From assembly GCF_000738175.1 (NCBI RefSeq), contig NZ_JFCH01000029.1:1-59832 (forward strand): a stretch of 59,832 bases of DNA, given 5' to 3'. A program made the translations under genes and the position numbers. Positions within the stretch are counted from its first letter, which is position 1, and each line of letters starts with the position of its first letter. Shown here piece after piece: positions 49,226-56,660 of the stretch. Under the pieces are notes generated by a model. It was not told the DNA's origin. It was given only the letters and a program-made list of their open reading frames with translations, and searched no databases. Origin of the DNA: Corynebacterium jeikeium. GTDB lineage: Bacteria; Actinomycetota; Actinomycetes; Mycobacteriales; Mycobacteriaceae.

Positions 49226-49684
49226 TTAAAAAGGCGGCTCGTCATCGTCGCCCTGCTGCTGGTTTGCGGGCTGGTCGGCGAACGGGTCGCCCTGCTGCTG
49301 GCCGAAACCTGCCTGGTTGTTCTGCTGGTTCGTCGTGGCCTTCTGCACACCTGCGACCGCCCAGCGCAGATCAGGCGCGACGGAGTCGGCGGTCATCTTG
49401 ATCTGCAGCTGCTCGCCATGCTGCGAGTTCCACACGGTCGGTCGCACCTTGCCCGCGACAGTCACGCGCGTGCCCTTCTTGAGGCTGTGCGCGACGTTGG
49501 CTGCCAGGGTGCCGAAGCAGGACACCTTGACGGCGATGACGGGCGTGTCCTGCCACTGCCCGGTGGCGTTGTTCTTCTCCCGCTCGCTCCATAGGACGGT
49601 GAGTCCCGCCCAGGGCTGGCCTTCCGCGTTGTGCTGTAGTACGGGATCGCTGGCGAGGTTGCCGGTTACGGTCATGTGGGTCAT
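49226..49684 (-). CDS. ssb: Single-stranded DNA-binding protein
   Basis: 152 residues: an OB-fold (VTGNLASDPVLQHNAEGQPWAGLTV, FGTLAANVAHSLKKGTRVTVAGKV) to about residue 110, a Gln/Asn/Gly-rich linker, and the acidic tip DDDEPPF that recruits partner proteins. A phage copy to protect ssDNA during its own replication and recombination. Confidence 0.93.
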   Translation of the reverse strand: MTHMTVTGNLASDPVLQHNAEGQPWAGLTVLWSEREKNNATGQWQDTPVIAVKVSCFGTLAANVAHSLKKGTRVTVAGKVRPTVWNSQHGEQLQIKMTADSVAPDLRWAVAGVQKATTNQQNNQAGFGQQQGDPFADQPANQQQGDDDEPPF

Positions 49685-49689
49685 TTTTT

Positions 49690-50232
49690 CTACTCCTTGG
49701 TTGTTGGTTGGTTGTTGGTGGCGTCAGATTCTTGTTGATTGCCGTCTCTCGCGGACTTTCCCGCCTCTAGTGCCCATTTACGCGAGAGGCGCTTCTTCGT
49801 CGCTTCTACGGCCTTCTGATCGACGTTTCCCGCGCGCTGGCATAGCTCCGGGGATCGCCCATCGGCGGTAAGCCCCATCTGCAGGTGCCGTTGCTGCTCG
49901 CGCCTGCGCCTGATCTGTTCGCACTCCGCCCGGTATCCCGGCTCGTCGATGAGTAGCTCCTCGTGAGCGCGCCATACGGCTCGCTTGAAGTCCGGGACTC
50001 CGATCAACCTGCCGCCGAGATCGTCCCCAGCGACCTTCAAGGCCGCGACGGGGAACACCTTCACCGGCAAGTGGATTCGGCTAATCGCGTCGGCGTACAG
50101 GCGCATGAGCGCTTGCTGCTGCTCCGGAGAATCCATGCGAGGCATCGACTGTGGGGCGAACAGCTTCAGGTTCTCAAGCACCTGTGAGGCAATCGCGGCT
50201 GCCTGGTCGAGCGTCATGCTCCGAGTTGCCAT
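49690..50232 (-). CDS. Probable helicase loader or replication accessory protein
   Basis: 180 residues. The N-terminal ~75 are helical (LDQAAAIASQVLENLKLFAP, QQQALMRLYADAISRIHLPVKVFPVAALKV), similar in outline to G39P-type helicase loaders. The C-terminal part is basic and disordered. It directly follows the replisome organiser gene, which is the usual place for a loader. The phage encodes no helicase or polymerase, so host ones must be recruited. Call by position and character only. Confidence 0.5.
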   Translation of the reverse strand: MATRSMTLDQAAAIASQVLENLKLFAPQSMPRMDSPEQQQALMRLYADAISRIHLPVKVFPVAALKVAGDDLGGRLIGVPDFKRAVWRAHEELLIDEPGYRAECEQIRRRREQQRHLQMGLTADGRSPELCQRAGNVDQKAVEATKKRLSRKWALEAGKSARDGNQQESDATNNQPTTKE

Positions 50233-51089
50233 TGGGGGTTACCTCCGATCTGCAGCGGCTCGCTGGGCATGTCTTCGCCATAGAAGCTCGCGAGTAGCGC
50301 ATCTGCCGTCACGCCTTGGCGGGCGGGCTGTGGTGCCACATGATTGTTGGTTTCGTCGATGGATTCCCAGCGGCGATCCTTGAGCCACTTGTGTGGGTGG
50401 GGGATGTAGCGCGCGTCATCGACTCCGGGGTTGTCCGCATAGACGGCTGTGAGGCGGAGCAGTTCCTCGGGGGCGATGGTTTTGGTTGCTTCACGCCATT
50501 GCTTCGCCGCGTCTTTCTTTGAGGCGTTGCGTCGGCGTGGGTAGGTCTTCCACCAATCCTCGAATGCGGGCGGGTAGGCATCTGGGCGCGCGTCCGGCCT
50601 TCGGGCGGACGAGTCCGAACTTGCTTCGGACGATATATTCCTTTCCTCTGTTCCTCTGTTACTTTTATCCCCTGTTCCAGGCAATGGATTCTCGCGAGGG
50701 TGTCGCGAGGGTGTCGCGAGGGTGTCGCGCATTTGCGCATTTTCGCTGGTAGGGAGCGGGTAGCGAGGTTTGTTAGGCCGATCGATACGTTGATGTTTTC
50801 CCCAGTTGTCTATTGATAGATACTCTCGCCCATCGACTGTGTACCGGTTGATTCGCCCGGCTGAAGCAAGGCGTTGAAGCCCGTCTGCAACCCTCGCGAG
50901 GGTGTCGCGAGGGTGTCGTGAGAGATCATCGGCAAACAGATCAGCGGCCACTAGGCTCACTCTGTCCTGCCCTACCCCGTTATCGTCCACATACGACCAC
51001 AACCCAATGAACAGCAGTCGATCTTCGACCGTCAGGCAAGATATATCGGGTGATCGCCAGAACTCGGGCTTGATCGAACGAATCCTCAT
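50214..51089 (-). CDS. Replisome organiser (replication initiation protein)
   Basis: 291 residues. The N-terminal ~100 residues (RIRSIKPEFWRSPDI...DRLLFIGLWSYVDDNGVG) form the winged-helix domain typical of phage replisome organisers. The middle is disordered; the C-terminal part (PPAFEDWWKTYPRRRNASKKDAAKQWREA... PHPHKWLKDRRW) is the conserved tail seen in such proteins. The gene carries two groups of 11-bp iterons, so it probably contains the origin, as lambda O does. Early operon, overlaps both neighbours. Confidence 0.82.
   Translation of the reverse strand: MRIRSIKPEFWRSPDISCLTVEDRLLFIGLWSYVDDNGVGQDRVSLVAADLFADDLSRHPRDTLARVADGLQRLASAGRINRYTVDGREYLSIDNWGKHQRIDRPNKPRYPLPTSENAQMRDTLATPSRHPRENPLPGTGDKSNRGTEERNISSEASSDSSARRPDARPDAYPPAFEDWWKTYPRRRNASKKDAAKQWREATKTIAPEELLRLTAVYADNPGVDDARYIPHPHKWLKDRRWESIDETNNHVAPQPARQGVTADALLASFYGEDMPSEPLQIGGNPQWQLGA
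50692..50724. repeat. Three tandem 11-bp iterons (origin candidate)
   Basis: TCGCGAGGGTG is repeated three times without gap (50692, 50703, 50714), followed by a partial copy. An A/T-richer, CTGTT-rich stretch lies beside it (about 50630-50690). All are inside the replisome organiser gene. Confidence 0.8.
50891..50915. repeat. Two further iterons with a palindrome
   Basis: Two more exact copies of TCGCGAGGGTG (50894-50904 and 50905-50915) and a decayed third; the first overlaps a perfect palindrome CCCTCGCGAGGG (50891-50902). Confidence 0.8.
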
Positions 51090-51492
51090 GCCACCTCACC
51101 CCCTCCCGCTAGAACGAAGCCCTGGCCATACCGCGATGCGTACACTTGTGAACCTGGTCGCTGGTTGCATTCCGGCTTAATCGCTTCAATGAAGCGTCTT
51201 TCGGCCTCCCATGTTTTCGACTCTGCGTCGAAACGGCTGTCCCCGTGAATTTCAAAAACATAGACACTAGCCGCTCGCGGAAACCATGGCTTGCGCACAT
51301 GCCCGGACATTCTGTACACCATGTTCACTGCCTTGCCGACGTAAATCGGCTTATTATCCTGGTCGAGAATGACGTAAACATATTCAGAGTGGCGGCGACT
51401 GTATTCAGGAAAGTGCTTCCATCTGCCCCAGCCTCTCTCTTTGATCTCAAATCTGCCTAGCGGGCTAACTTCGATGCATTCTTTCTCCATCT
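51086..51492 (-). CDS. GIY-YIG nuclease-domain protein
   Basis: 135 residues from the ATG at 51492 (AAGGAGG upstream). The motif YVYVILDQDNKPIYVGKA, then an Arg-containing helix and WEAERRFIEAIKPECNQR with the expected Glu, matches a GIY-YIG fold. It could be a free-standing homing nuclease or a recombination nuclease. Overlaps the replisome organiser start by four bases. Confidence 0.78.
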
Positions 51493-51797
51493 TCTTCCTC
51501 CTTCCTGTAAACCCCTCGGTAGTATCTCGGCGGCCAGGTAACCTCGTCCCGGCCACGAATCAATAAGCCCCGCTCGTAAGACCAAGCGGGGTTGTGGTGC
51601 GCGTAGCTATGGCATTGGTGGCAGAGAGCAACCAGATTCTCTTCCGTATGCTCGCCACCCTGTGATCTCATCTTCCGGTGGTGCAAGTGATGCGCCCGTC
51701 CAACACACACGCCGGGAATCATTGCCTCGCATGTGCCGGCCGACCGGGCGAGAACAGCCTCTGCGACCTCGGGCGGCATTGCCTTACGTTTGCCCAT
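51465..51797 (-). CDS. HNH endonuclease
   Basis: 110 residues from the ATG at 51797; longer frames upstream run inside the neighbouring gene. CEAMIPGVCVGRAHHLHHRKMRSQGGEHTEENLVALCHQCHSYAHHNP is split across positions ~27-75 and gives a complete HNH motif with paired Cys. It sits between recombination and replication genes; a homing-type role or a DNA-processing role are both possible. Confidence 0.85.
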   Translation of the reverse strand: MGKRKAMPPEVAEAVLARSAGTCEAMIPGVCVGRAHHLHHRKMRSQGGEHTEENLVALCHQCHSYAHHNPAWSYERGLLIRGRDEVTWPPRYYRGVYRKEEEDGERMHRS

Positions 51798-52137
51798 GGC
51801 CACTCCCGGCATAGGCCTGGCGGATTCCAGCAGCCATAGTCTGTAGTGCGGACTGCTTAGCGATAACCGCACGCAGCATGTCTTTCGCTCGCTTATATGC
51901 AACATCGGCGACATCGCGGGCTGCGCGCTTCTCCTCGGTCGCAACCTCCGCCTTGGCTTCCTTGTCCTTAATGCTGCCCTCGGCTGCCAGGTAGGCCATA
52001 GCGTAGGCGTTCTTGTATTCGCGCTCCGCGTCGAGGTAGTCGGCATAGGCGTTTGAAACGACGTCTACACCTTTGTATGTCTGCTCGCTGGTGGTGCGCA
52101 GGTCGCGCTCGATCTGGACAGGGTTAAGAGGCTCCAT
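51784..52137 (-). CDS. Helical phage protein of the recombination cluster
   Basis: 117 residues, almost wholly helical and charged (YADYLDAEREYKNAYAMAYLAAEGSIKDKEAKAEVATEEKRA). Small proteins of this kind commonly accompany annealing-protein genes in actinophages, but no function is known to me. Overlaps neighbours on both sides. Confidence 0.6.
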   Translation of the reverse strand: MEPLNPVQIERDLRTTSEQTYKGVDVVSNAYADYLDAEREYKNAYAMAYLAAEGSIKDKEAKAEVATEEKRAARDVADVAYKRAKDMLRAVIAKQSALQTMAAGIRQAYAGSGHGQT

Positions 52138-52609
52138 TAAGTTCCGCCCTCCTCCGCTTCACGACCAGAGTCAGGTGGTTAGCGACGCCAAGCTCCATCG
52201 CCTCACTCCATACCTTCTTCAGGTCGGCTTCCGTCTTGCAGGCGTTCGCCCTGTCGGTAAGCTCCTGGATTTTTGGCTTCATCATCTCTTCGCGCGTCAC
52301 ACGGCGGTTGCCAGCGAAACCGGCATTAGCCAGCGCGCGTCCCAGTGCGGAGGTTTCGCAGGTTTCCAGCGCGGCTACCTTCTGTGTCATGCCCGCGCCG
52401 TCGACCTCGAAGGCGTGCCCTTCACTAAGGGGCTTCTCGTCCTCGAAGTTGCGATAGAGTGCCACCTTCACGACCCAGCGGGTGGCTCCCACCTCGCCCC
52501 GCATGTCCACGACCTCGCTGGTCATGCGGTAGTTCGGGTACGTGTCTTTGAAGCGCATAATGCGCTCCTCGACAGGTTCATAGTTGTCCAGGTTGATCTG
52601 ATTACCCAT
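52124..52609 (-). CDS. Probable single-strand annealing protein (Erf/Rad52-like)
   Basis: 161 residues. The stretch LETCETSALGRALANAGFAG is typical of Erf/Rad52-type phage recombinases, and the N-terminal part (NYRMTSEVVDMRGEVGATRWVVKVALY) gives the beta sheet of that fold. It would pair complementary single strands, working with the YqaJ exonuclease encoded just upstream. The start is adjacent to that gene's stop. Confidence 0.72.
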   Translation of the reverse strand: MGNQINLDNYEPVEERIMRFKDTYPNYRMTSEVVDMRGEVGATRWVVKVALYRNFEDEKPLSEGHAFEVDGAGMTQKVAALETCETSALGRALANAGFAGNRRVTREEMMKPKIQELTDRANACKTEADLKKVWSEAMELGVANHLTLVVKRRRAELNGAS

Positions 52610-53494
52610 TTAGGACACCTCCTTCTCGAATGCCAGGCGTAAGCTTGGCTTCGTTTCTTTCTCAACCGTGTACTGGTCGGCCAGGTCGGCATGATCTTTG
52701 CGGAACTTCTTGGAGTCGAAGGTCTTGCGCGTGCCTGGCTTCGTCATCGTCACCATGCCGATGCTGGGATACTCCCAGCTGCCCGGTTCGTCGCCGATGG
52801 CGCCGATGATCTGCTCGCGCAGTTCGTTGATCTCCGCCTCGATACCGGCCTTCATGTCGGTCAGCTTCTTGACCTGCGCCAACTCGAAGGACACATCTGG
52901 GGCGGTCGGGTTCTTGCCTTCGAGCCACTTGTGAGCGAAGTCCACTAACTCCTTGATGCGCCTCTCATTGCGTCGAATAACGCAGCTGCGCACCTCGCCG
53001 GGCTTGAACTCGTCGCCCTCAACCGTGTACGGCTCCCAAGAGAACAGGCACTCGTCCGCGTCGGTCACATACAACTGAACCTGCACCTGGTCGAAGTACA
53101 CACCAGGAATATCCCCATCGCCCCAATCGCGGTGGGCGCCAACGGTCTTGATCTCGCCGATCAGCTCCATCGGCTGCCCCTCGCGCCAATCACGATCAAC
53201 CATGTCCGGTGTCGCGCCGATCAAACCGGCATCATCGACCCACAGGTCATCGTTCGCTTCAAGGCTCGAGTCGATCTCTAAGCGAACATGCTTGGCGATA
53301 ACAGGCTCGCGCTCCTTACCCCACTCGGTGTAGCGGTTGCCGGTGAAGTTTTGCTTGCCGGTGCGCTTCTCCTCGCGCAGTTCACGAGCATATTTAGGCG
53401 ACCGGATCGCCCTAGCAATTTCCGTAGCCGTGATAACCTCACGGCGCTGCTCCAACCACTCTTCAGTGTCGAAGCTAATTAGGCGTTGCGGCAT
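52610..53494 (-). CDS. YqaJ-type viral recombinase exonuclease
   Basis: 294 residues. N-terminal WLEQRREVITATEIARAI, then YTEWGKEREPVIA, GATPDMV, ELIGEIKTV and YFDQVQVQLYVT give the lambda-exonuclease-like core with its acidic and Lys active site. A coiled coil (~210-240) and a basic tail follow. It would resect DNA ends for the annealing protein gene downstream. Confidence 0.9.
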   Translation of the reverse strand: MPQRLISFDTEEWLEQRREVITATEIARAIRSPKYARELREEKRTGKQNFTGNRYTEWGKEREPVIAKHVRLEIDSSLEANDDLWVDDAGLIGATPDMVDRDWREGQPMELIGEIKTVGAHRDWGDGDIPGVYFDQVQVQLYVTDADECLFSWEPYTVEGDEFKPGEVRSCVIRRNERRIKELVDFAHKWLEGKNPTAPDVSFELAQVKKLTDMKAGIEAEINELREQIIGAIGDEPGSWEYPSIGMVTMTKPGTRKTFDSKKFRKDHADLADQYTVEKETKPSLRLAFEKEVS

Positions 53495-53775
53495 GGTGGC
53501 AACACTCCTTTCTCTTCTATAAGACGCTTAGCTTCCGCCTCTGCCTCGTAGATGAAATTGATGTCCAGCCCGAGGCGAGTAACGAGCTTGTCTAGCGTGG
53601 AAATAAACATTGTGTTCCGACGCGATACGGGGTTGCAGCACTCATTGAGCTGGGCTGGCGAAATCCCCGTGAGCTCCACAATCAGATCGCTGCCCAGGCG
53701 GTCGCGCTTAGCGGCCAATGCAGCCTGTAGCCCCGATGGGATCGGCACTTGCTTAATCTCGCGCACCGCGATCAC
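53479..53775 (-). CDS. Small helix-turn-helix protein
   Basis: 98 residues from a GTG in a four-base overlap with the upstream stop. Residues ~15-70 (GLQAALAAKRDRLGSDLIVELTGISPAQLNECCNP...TLDKLVTRLGLDINF) resemble an XRE-type helix-turn-helix. Possibly an early regulator. Overlaps the exonuclease gene by 16 bases. Confidence 0.6.
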   Translation of the reverse strand: MIAVREIKQVPIPSGLQAALAAKRDRLGSDLIVELTGISPAQLNECCNPVSRRNTMFISTLDKLVTRLGLDINFIYEAEAEAKRLIEEKGVLPPCRNA

Positions 53776-54065
53776 CTGATCTCGTTCGCTAGTGCGTCCA
53801 GGTGATTACAGATCGCGCGCTGCGACCGGGTCGCCTCCCGAACCTTCTTCCGTAGCCGGTCGGCAGAAATGCCGGGGCGCGGGTGATTCGCTCGGCTTAG
53901 CTGCTGCTGTAGCTCGCGGTTACGGTCACGCAGGCGGGGAAGCCGATGTAGTAATTCAGCCGTATAGGCAGCCAGCGGGTCGTCCGTCTTCAGCAGCTGG
54001 GAATGTGTCGCGGAAATCAGGCGATCCAGCTTCATGTCCGCGAGCTGGGTTTCAAGGTCTTTCAA
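53772..54065 (-). CDS. Hypothetical helical protein
   Basis: 97 residues if the TTG at 54065 is used; an ATG at 54035 is an alternative and neither has a ribosome site. Highly charged and helical (LPRLRDRNRELQQQLSRAN, RKKVREATRSQRAICNHLDAL). Function unknown. Confidence 0.55.
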   Translation of the reverse strand: MKDLETQLADMKLDRLISATHSQLLKTDDPLAAYTAELLHRLPRLRDRNRELQQQLSRANHPRPGISADRLRKKVREATRSQRAICNHLDALANEIR

Positions 54066-54077
54066 TGGGGGGGCTTT

Positions 54078-54197
54078 CTAGGTCAGCAGGATTACGCAGA
54101 TCAGGATCACGCCCATACCCACGGCAAAACCGAGGGAGAACCAGAATGGCGGGGGCGGGGTCGAATCGTCGTGGTCATACGGGTCAATCAGGGGCAT
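54078..54197 (-). CDS. Very small membrane protein
   Basis: 39 residues: an acidic, proline-rich start (MPLIDPYDHDDSTPPPP) followed by one membrane helix (FWFSLGFAVGMGVILICVILL). Its ATG overlaps the upstream stop as TAATG, so translation is coupled. It is short enough to be missed by length cut-offs. Perhaps an accessory to the membrane protein encoded just before it. Confidence 0.6.
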   Translation of the reverse strand: MPLIDPYDHDDSTPPPPFWFSLGFAVGMGVILICVILLT

Positions 54198-54463
54198 TAG
54201 ACCAACAACTTTCCGAGATGCCAGGCGATCAGCAGGATCGTGCCCGCGAACGCGATAGCGGCCAGCGAGGCGGCGATCATGTCGAACAGGGTTACCCGCT
54301 GCTCACTGTCGAGTTCGTAGGGCATCGCGTCATCGGTGTAATCATCGTCCGCTTCCAGCCACTCGTCGATCTCGTTAATGAGGCGCTGTTGCGCGCCCTG
54401 GATAGCTGGGTGTGCCGGCGGGATAATACGGTTCGGGATTGGGATGTCATCGTGGCGACTCAT
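54197..54463 (-). CDS. Small membrane protein
   Basis: 88 residues: a polar, acidic N-terminal part and one C-terminal membrane helix (MIAASLAAIAFAGTILLIAWHLGKLLV). Overlaps the upstream HTH gene by four bases and the 39-residue gene by three. Function unknown; early membrane proteins may modify the host envelope. Confidence 0.6.
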   Translation of the reverse strand: MSRHDDIPIPNRIIPPAHPAIQGAQQRLINEIDEWLEADDDYTDDAMPYELDSEQRVTLFDMIAASLAAIAFAGTILLIAWHLGKLLV

Positions 54464-54636
54464 GATGCGGCCTCCTCAGGGGTGATGGATTCAACAGGGA
54501 TACGGGTGGCATTCCCGATACGGATGGGATTGAGATGGGCGAGCCGGCCTTCGCGGGCATGGCGGTACAGGGTGCCGGGCGGAATTCGCAGTATTTCTGC
54601 AGCCTCGGGTATGGTGTAAAATTTGCGTTGGGTCAC
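54460..54636 (-). CDS. Excisionase-like helix-turn-helix protein
   Basis: 58 residues from the GTG at 54636, with GAAAGGAC upstream; the longer frame has no ribosome site. KFYTIPEAAEILRIPPGTLYRHAREGRL is a MerR/excisionase-type winged helix. It could be the excisionase, although the integrase is 4 kb away, or an early regulator. First gene after the large structured leader at 54684-54944. Confidence 0.7.
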   Translation of the reverse strand: MTQRKFYTIPEAAEILRIPPGTLYRHAREGRLAHLNPIRIGNATRIPVESITPEEAAS

Positions 54637-54683
54637 AGTTTTTGTCCTTTCGTGTGGCCTTGTTTTTAGTGAATGGCAGAACA

Positions 54684-54746
54684 ACGACACCCCATCTGGA
54701 TCAGAATTGATTAGGCGATGATCTGGGTGGGGTTTGTCGTGTTTTT
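54684..54746 (+). terminator. Long imperfect hairpin with plus-strand T-run
   Basis: ACGACACCCCA (54684-54694) pairs with TGGGGTTTGTCGT (54728-54740; two-base bulge), and GATCA/TGATC extends the stem inward. TTTTT follows at 54742-54746. It would end rightward transcription; on the leftward message it is a leader hairpin of the HTH gene. Confidence 0.5.
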
Positions 54747-54783
54747 AGGGGAAGGGGCGCAGCGCCACCCTCGCGCTCTTCGC

Positions 54784-54838
54784 TAGCGGTCGTGGGGTGG
54801 GCTTACGCGGCGACGAAACGTCGGAAGGTCGACCGCTA
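54784..54838 (-). ncRNA. Nested hairpins next to the tRNA-like element
   Basis: A perfect 9-bp outer stem TAGCGGTCG (54784-54792) with CGACCGCTA (54830-54838) encloses a perfect small hairpin CGACG-AAA-CGTCG (54811-54823). It lies ten bases 3' of the tRNA-like element on the leftward transcript. Confidence 0.5.
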
Positions 54839-54847
54839 CGCCCCTAG

Positions 54848-54944
54848 TACCCTCGGCAGGACTCGAACCTGCCTTGCACGTCACGTAGCGCGCGCCTAGT
54901 GGCTGGCGTGGCTGGTGATCGCGTGCAAACAACCTTGTGAGGGT
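54848..54944 (-). ncRNA. tRNA-like structured element
   Basis: On the minus strand, ACCCTC (54944-54939) pairs with GAGGGT (54854-54849) as an acceptor stem followed by A. A perfect T-arm (GCAGG-TTCGAGT-CCTGC, 54872-54856) precedes the 3' strand. A perfect inner helix TTGCACG/CGTGCAA (54928-54922 with 54880-54874) closes a loop of about 41 bases. No normal D-arm or anticodon arm is seen, so it is not a standard tRNA; the layout recalls a tRNA-like domain on another RNA, or a decayed tRNA. Confidence 0.5.
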
Positions 54945-55183
54945 CTGTTTTCGTCTGTAGTTACCTCCCACTGGCGGGTGGGGTTCCTGCCCTAGTAGGG
55001 CTTGCGGGGGTCATGGCGCATCTGAGAACCAGCGCTCGCCCCGCCCGTATCGCAGACGGTGGTATTCAGTTGTCAAAGAACATGGCCATGTGGCCTTGTG
55101 CCCTGCCCAGGAATTGCACCTGCGGGGTTGGTCTACCCAGGGCGGGCTCGTCCAGGCTTCCCCTCCCAGACGAACCAAGGGGG
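54945..55183. other. Rest of the gap upstream of the tRNA-like element
   Basis: No gene. The only structure is a compact three-way fold at 55100-55143: stem GCCCTG/CAGGGC enclosing CAGG-loop-CCTG with a T-loop-like TGCAATT on the minus strand. It may be a further tRNA remnant or chance. Confidence 0.3.
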
Positions 55184-55702
55184 TTAGGCGGACGCCTCGC
55201 TGGACTGCACGGCCTGCTGATACGCGCCCCACGACAACGCACCCAACCGCGCCATCTCCGCCTCCCATTGCTCGATCCCCGCGACAGTCTTCATGCGGGC
55301 AGCATGGTCGGCATTCGCAGCTTTGCGCTCCGTGTCAGCCCATAGCTGCAAGTCGCGAACCGAGGCGCAGGACAGCTTCACCCGCTCGCGCACCTTCTTT
55401 GGCTTCCCGTTGACCAGAATCGTGTTCCAGAAGCTAATCGGAGACTCTCCCGCGAGCTGCCAATCCAGCGGCTGCTGGCCTGTGATGTGAAACTCGCGAG
55501 CCATCGCGTTCCCGGAGCTAGTGCGTTTCTCCTCAATGCTTCGCGCCTTGCTACGCAGTAGTTCCCGCGCGAGGTCTTCCACCTGCGCCACATCGACCGG
55601 GATAGAGTCGGCGACGCGGTCGATCCAGTCCTTCGCGATATATCGGTCTGGGCGAGCCTCGTCGAGGCGCTTCATTAGTAGTTCGGTGTAATCGGCAGCC
55701 AT
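55184..55702 (-). CDS. Phage protein paired with the ParB-like gene
   Basis: 172 residues, mostly helical (RLDEARPDRYIAKDWIDRVADSIPVDVAQVEDLARELLRS), with a central beta part (AREFHITGQQPLDWQLAGESPISFW). Its start meets the stop of the ParB-like gene, so they probably act together. No family recognised. Confidence 0.6.
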   Translation of the reverse strand: MAADYTELLMKRLDEARPDRYIAKDWIDRVADSIPVDVAQVEDLARELLRSKARSIEEKRTSSGNAMAREFHITGQQPLDWQLAGESPISFWNTILVNGKPKKVRERVKLSCASVRDLQLWADTERKAANADHAARMKTVAGIEQWEAEMARLGALSWGAYQQAVQSSEASA

Positions 55703-56607
55703 TAGTCGCGTCCTTTCAGGTACTTGTTTTCGATCTCTAGGAATCGTTCGCGGTCGTGCTTTTCCATCGCGTCGAGGACTTCATCACGGGCGGGGAATGT
55801 CGCCATCATCAGGCCGAACTTGAAGGCTTCGACGAAGGTTTCGACGTAGGTTTTATGGCGTTCGATGAACACGCGGTGGTCGCGTTGTTCCTCTTCTTCC
55901 TTGCGCTTCTTTTCCTGCTCCGCCCGGCGGGCTTCGCGGTCATGTTCGAGGTATGCCGCGTAGGCTCCGCGCATGGTCTCGAAGGTTCCTTGGGGCTTCG
56001 AGTCAAGCCAGGCTTGGGCTTCAGGGTGGTTGTCGAAGTAGCGACCTGCCTTGTCTTCGCGGGCTTGCTCGTCGCGGGCTTCCTCGATACGGGCGCGCTC
56101 CTCGGCTTCGCGGCGCTGCTTCTCGGCCACAGCCTTTTCCTGGGCTTCGGAAAGGGGGAGGTCGCCAACTGCGACCGCGCGAAGGGTGCCTTCGCCAAGA
56201 ATGTCGAGCACTAGACCGGCTCTGCTTAGCTGCGACCCGGCGTTTGAGCTGTCGCTATTTGCAAATTGCAAATAACTCGTTGTGCCGCGCTTCCATCGCC
56301 CGTTCTCTCGGCGCCCAGCCTTAGCCAAGGTGATCGCCTTCTCCGCTGCGAGCTGCCCAACTGTCTGGTGCTTCCGGTCGTCGTTATCGCTAAGCATGAA
56401 CGCCAGAGGGTCTTCCTTGCGGGTCTCAAAAACTGGCTCCACGCCGGCCTTCTCGCACGCTGCGAGACGATGGCGGCCACCGATTACACGGCCTTCCGCG
56501 TCCAAGCTGATCGGGTGTAGTAGCCCAATCTCCGCGATAGATTCAGCCATCTGCTCCACGCGATCCTCGAAGATTGGAAGATCGGCGATGTATGGGTGTA
56601 TCTTCAT
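55702..56607 (-). CDS. ParB/sulfiredoxin-like domain protein
   Basis: 301 residues. N-terminal ParB-like domain: IHPYIADLPIFEDRVEQMAESIAEIGLLHPISLDAEGRVIGGRHRLAACEKAG. Next comes a helical domain (to ~140), then a long, highly charged coiled coil (~150-250). No partner ParA is present, so plasmid-like partition is unlikely; such phage proteins are thought to act as nucleases or gene regulators. First long gene of the early operon after the Cro-like gene. Confidence 0.78.
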   Translation of the reverse strand: MKIHPYIADLPIFEDRVEQMAESIAEIGLLHPISLDAEGRVIGGRHRLAACEKAGVEPVFETRKEDPLAFMLSDNDDRKHQTVGQLAAEKAITLAKAGRRENGRWKRGTTSYLQFANSDSSNAGSQLSRAGLVLDILGEGTLRAVAVGDLPLSEAQEKAVAEKQRREAEERARIEEARDEQAREDKAGRYFDNHPEAQAWLDSKPQGTFETMRGAYAAYLEHDREARRAEQEKKRKEEEEQRDHRVFIERHKTYVETFVEAFKFGLMMATFPARDEVLDAMEKHDRERFLEIENKYLKGRD

Positions 56608-56635
56608 CTGCTATACTTTCCTTACTTTCCTTTTT

Positions 56636-56660
56636 GCCCCTGTTCCCGCAGGGGCTTTTT
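56636..56660 (+). terminator. Rightward terminator at the head of the early region
   Basis: Stem GCCCCTG/CAGGGGC with loop TTCCCG, followed by TTTTT on the plus strand. No rightward gene ends here, so it would stop antisense transcripts before they enter the immunity region. Confidence 0.6.

Noticed and set aside
50692..50915. CRISPR array
   Set aside because: The repeats are 11 bp, tandem without spacers, and inside a coding gene; they are iterons.
54848..54944. Standard tRNA-Arg(ACG) or class II tRNA
   Set aside because: An ACG triplet can be put in a loop, but the loop has eight bases with wrong flanks and no D-arm fits; kept as a tRNA-like element.
55702..56607. Plasmid-type partition system
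   Set aside because: The ParB-like protein has no ParA neighbour and no centromere-like repeats, and the element has an integrase and att sites.
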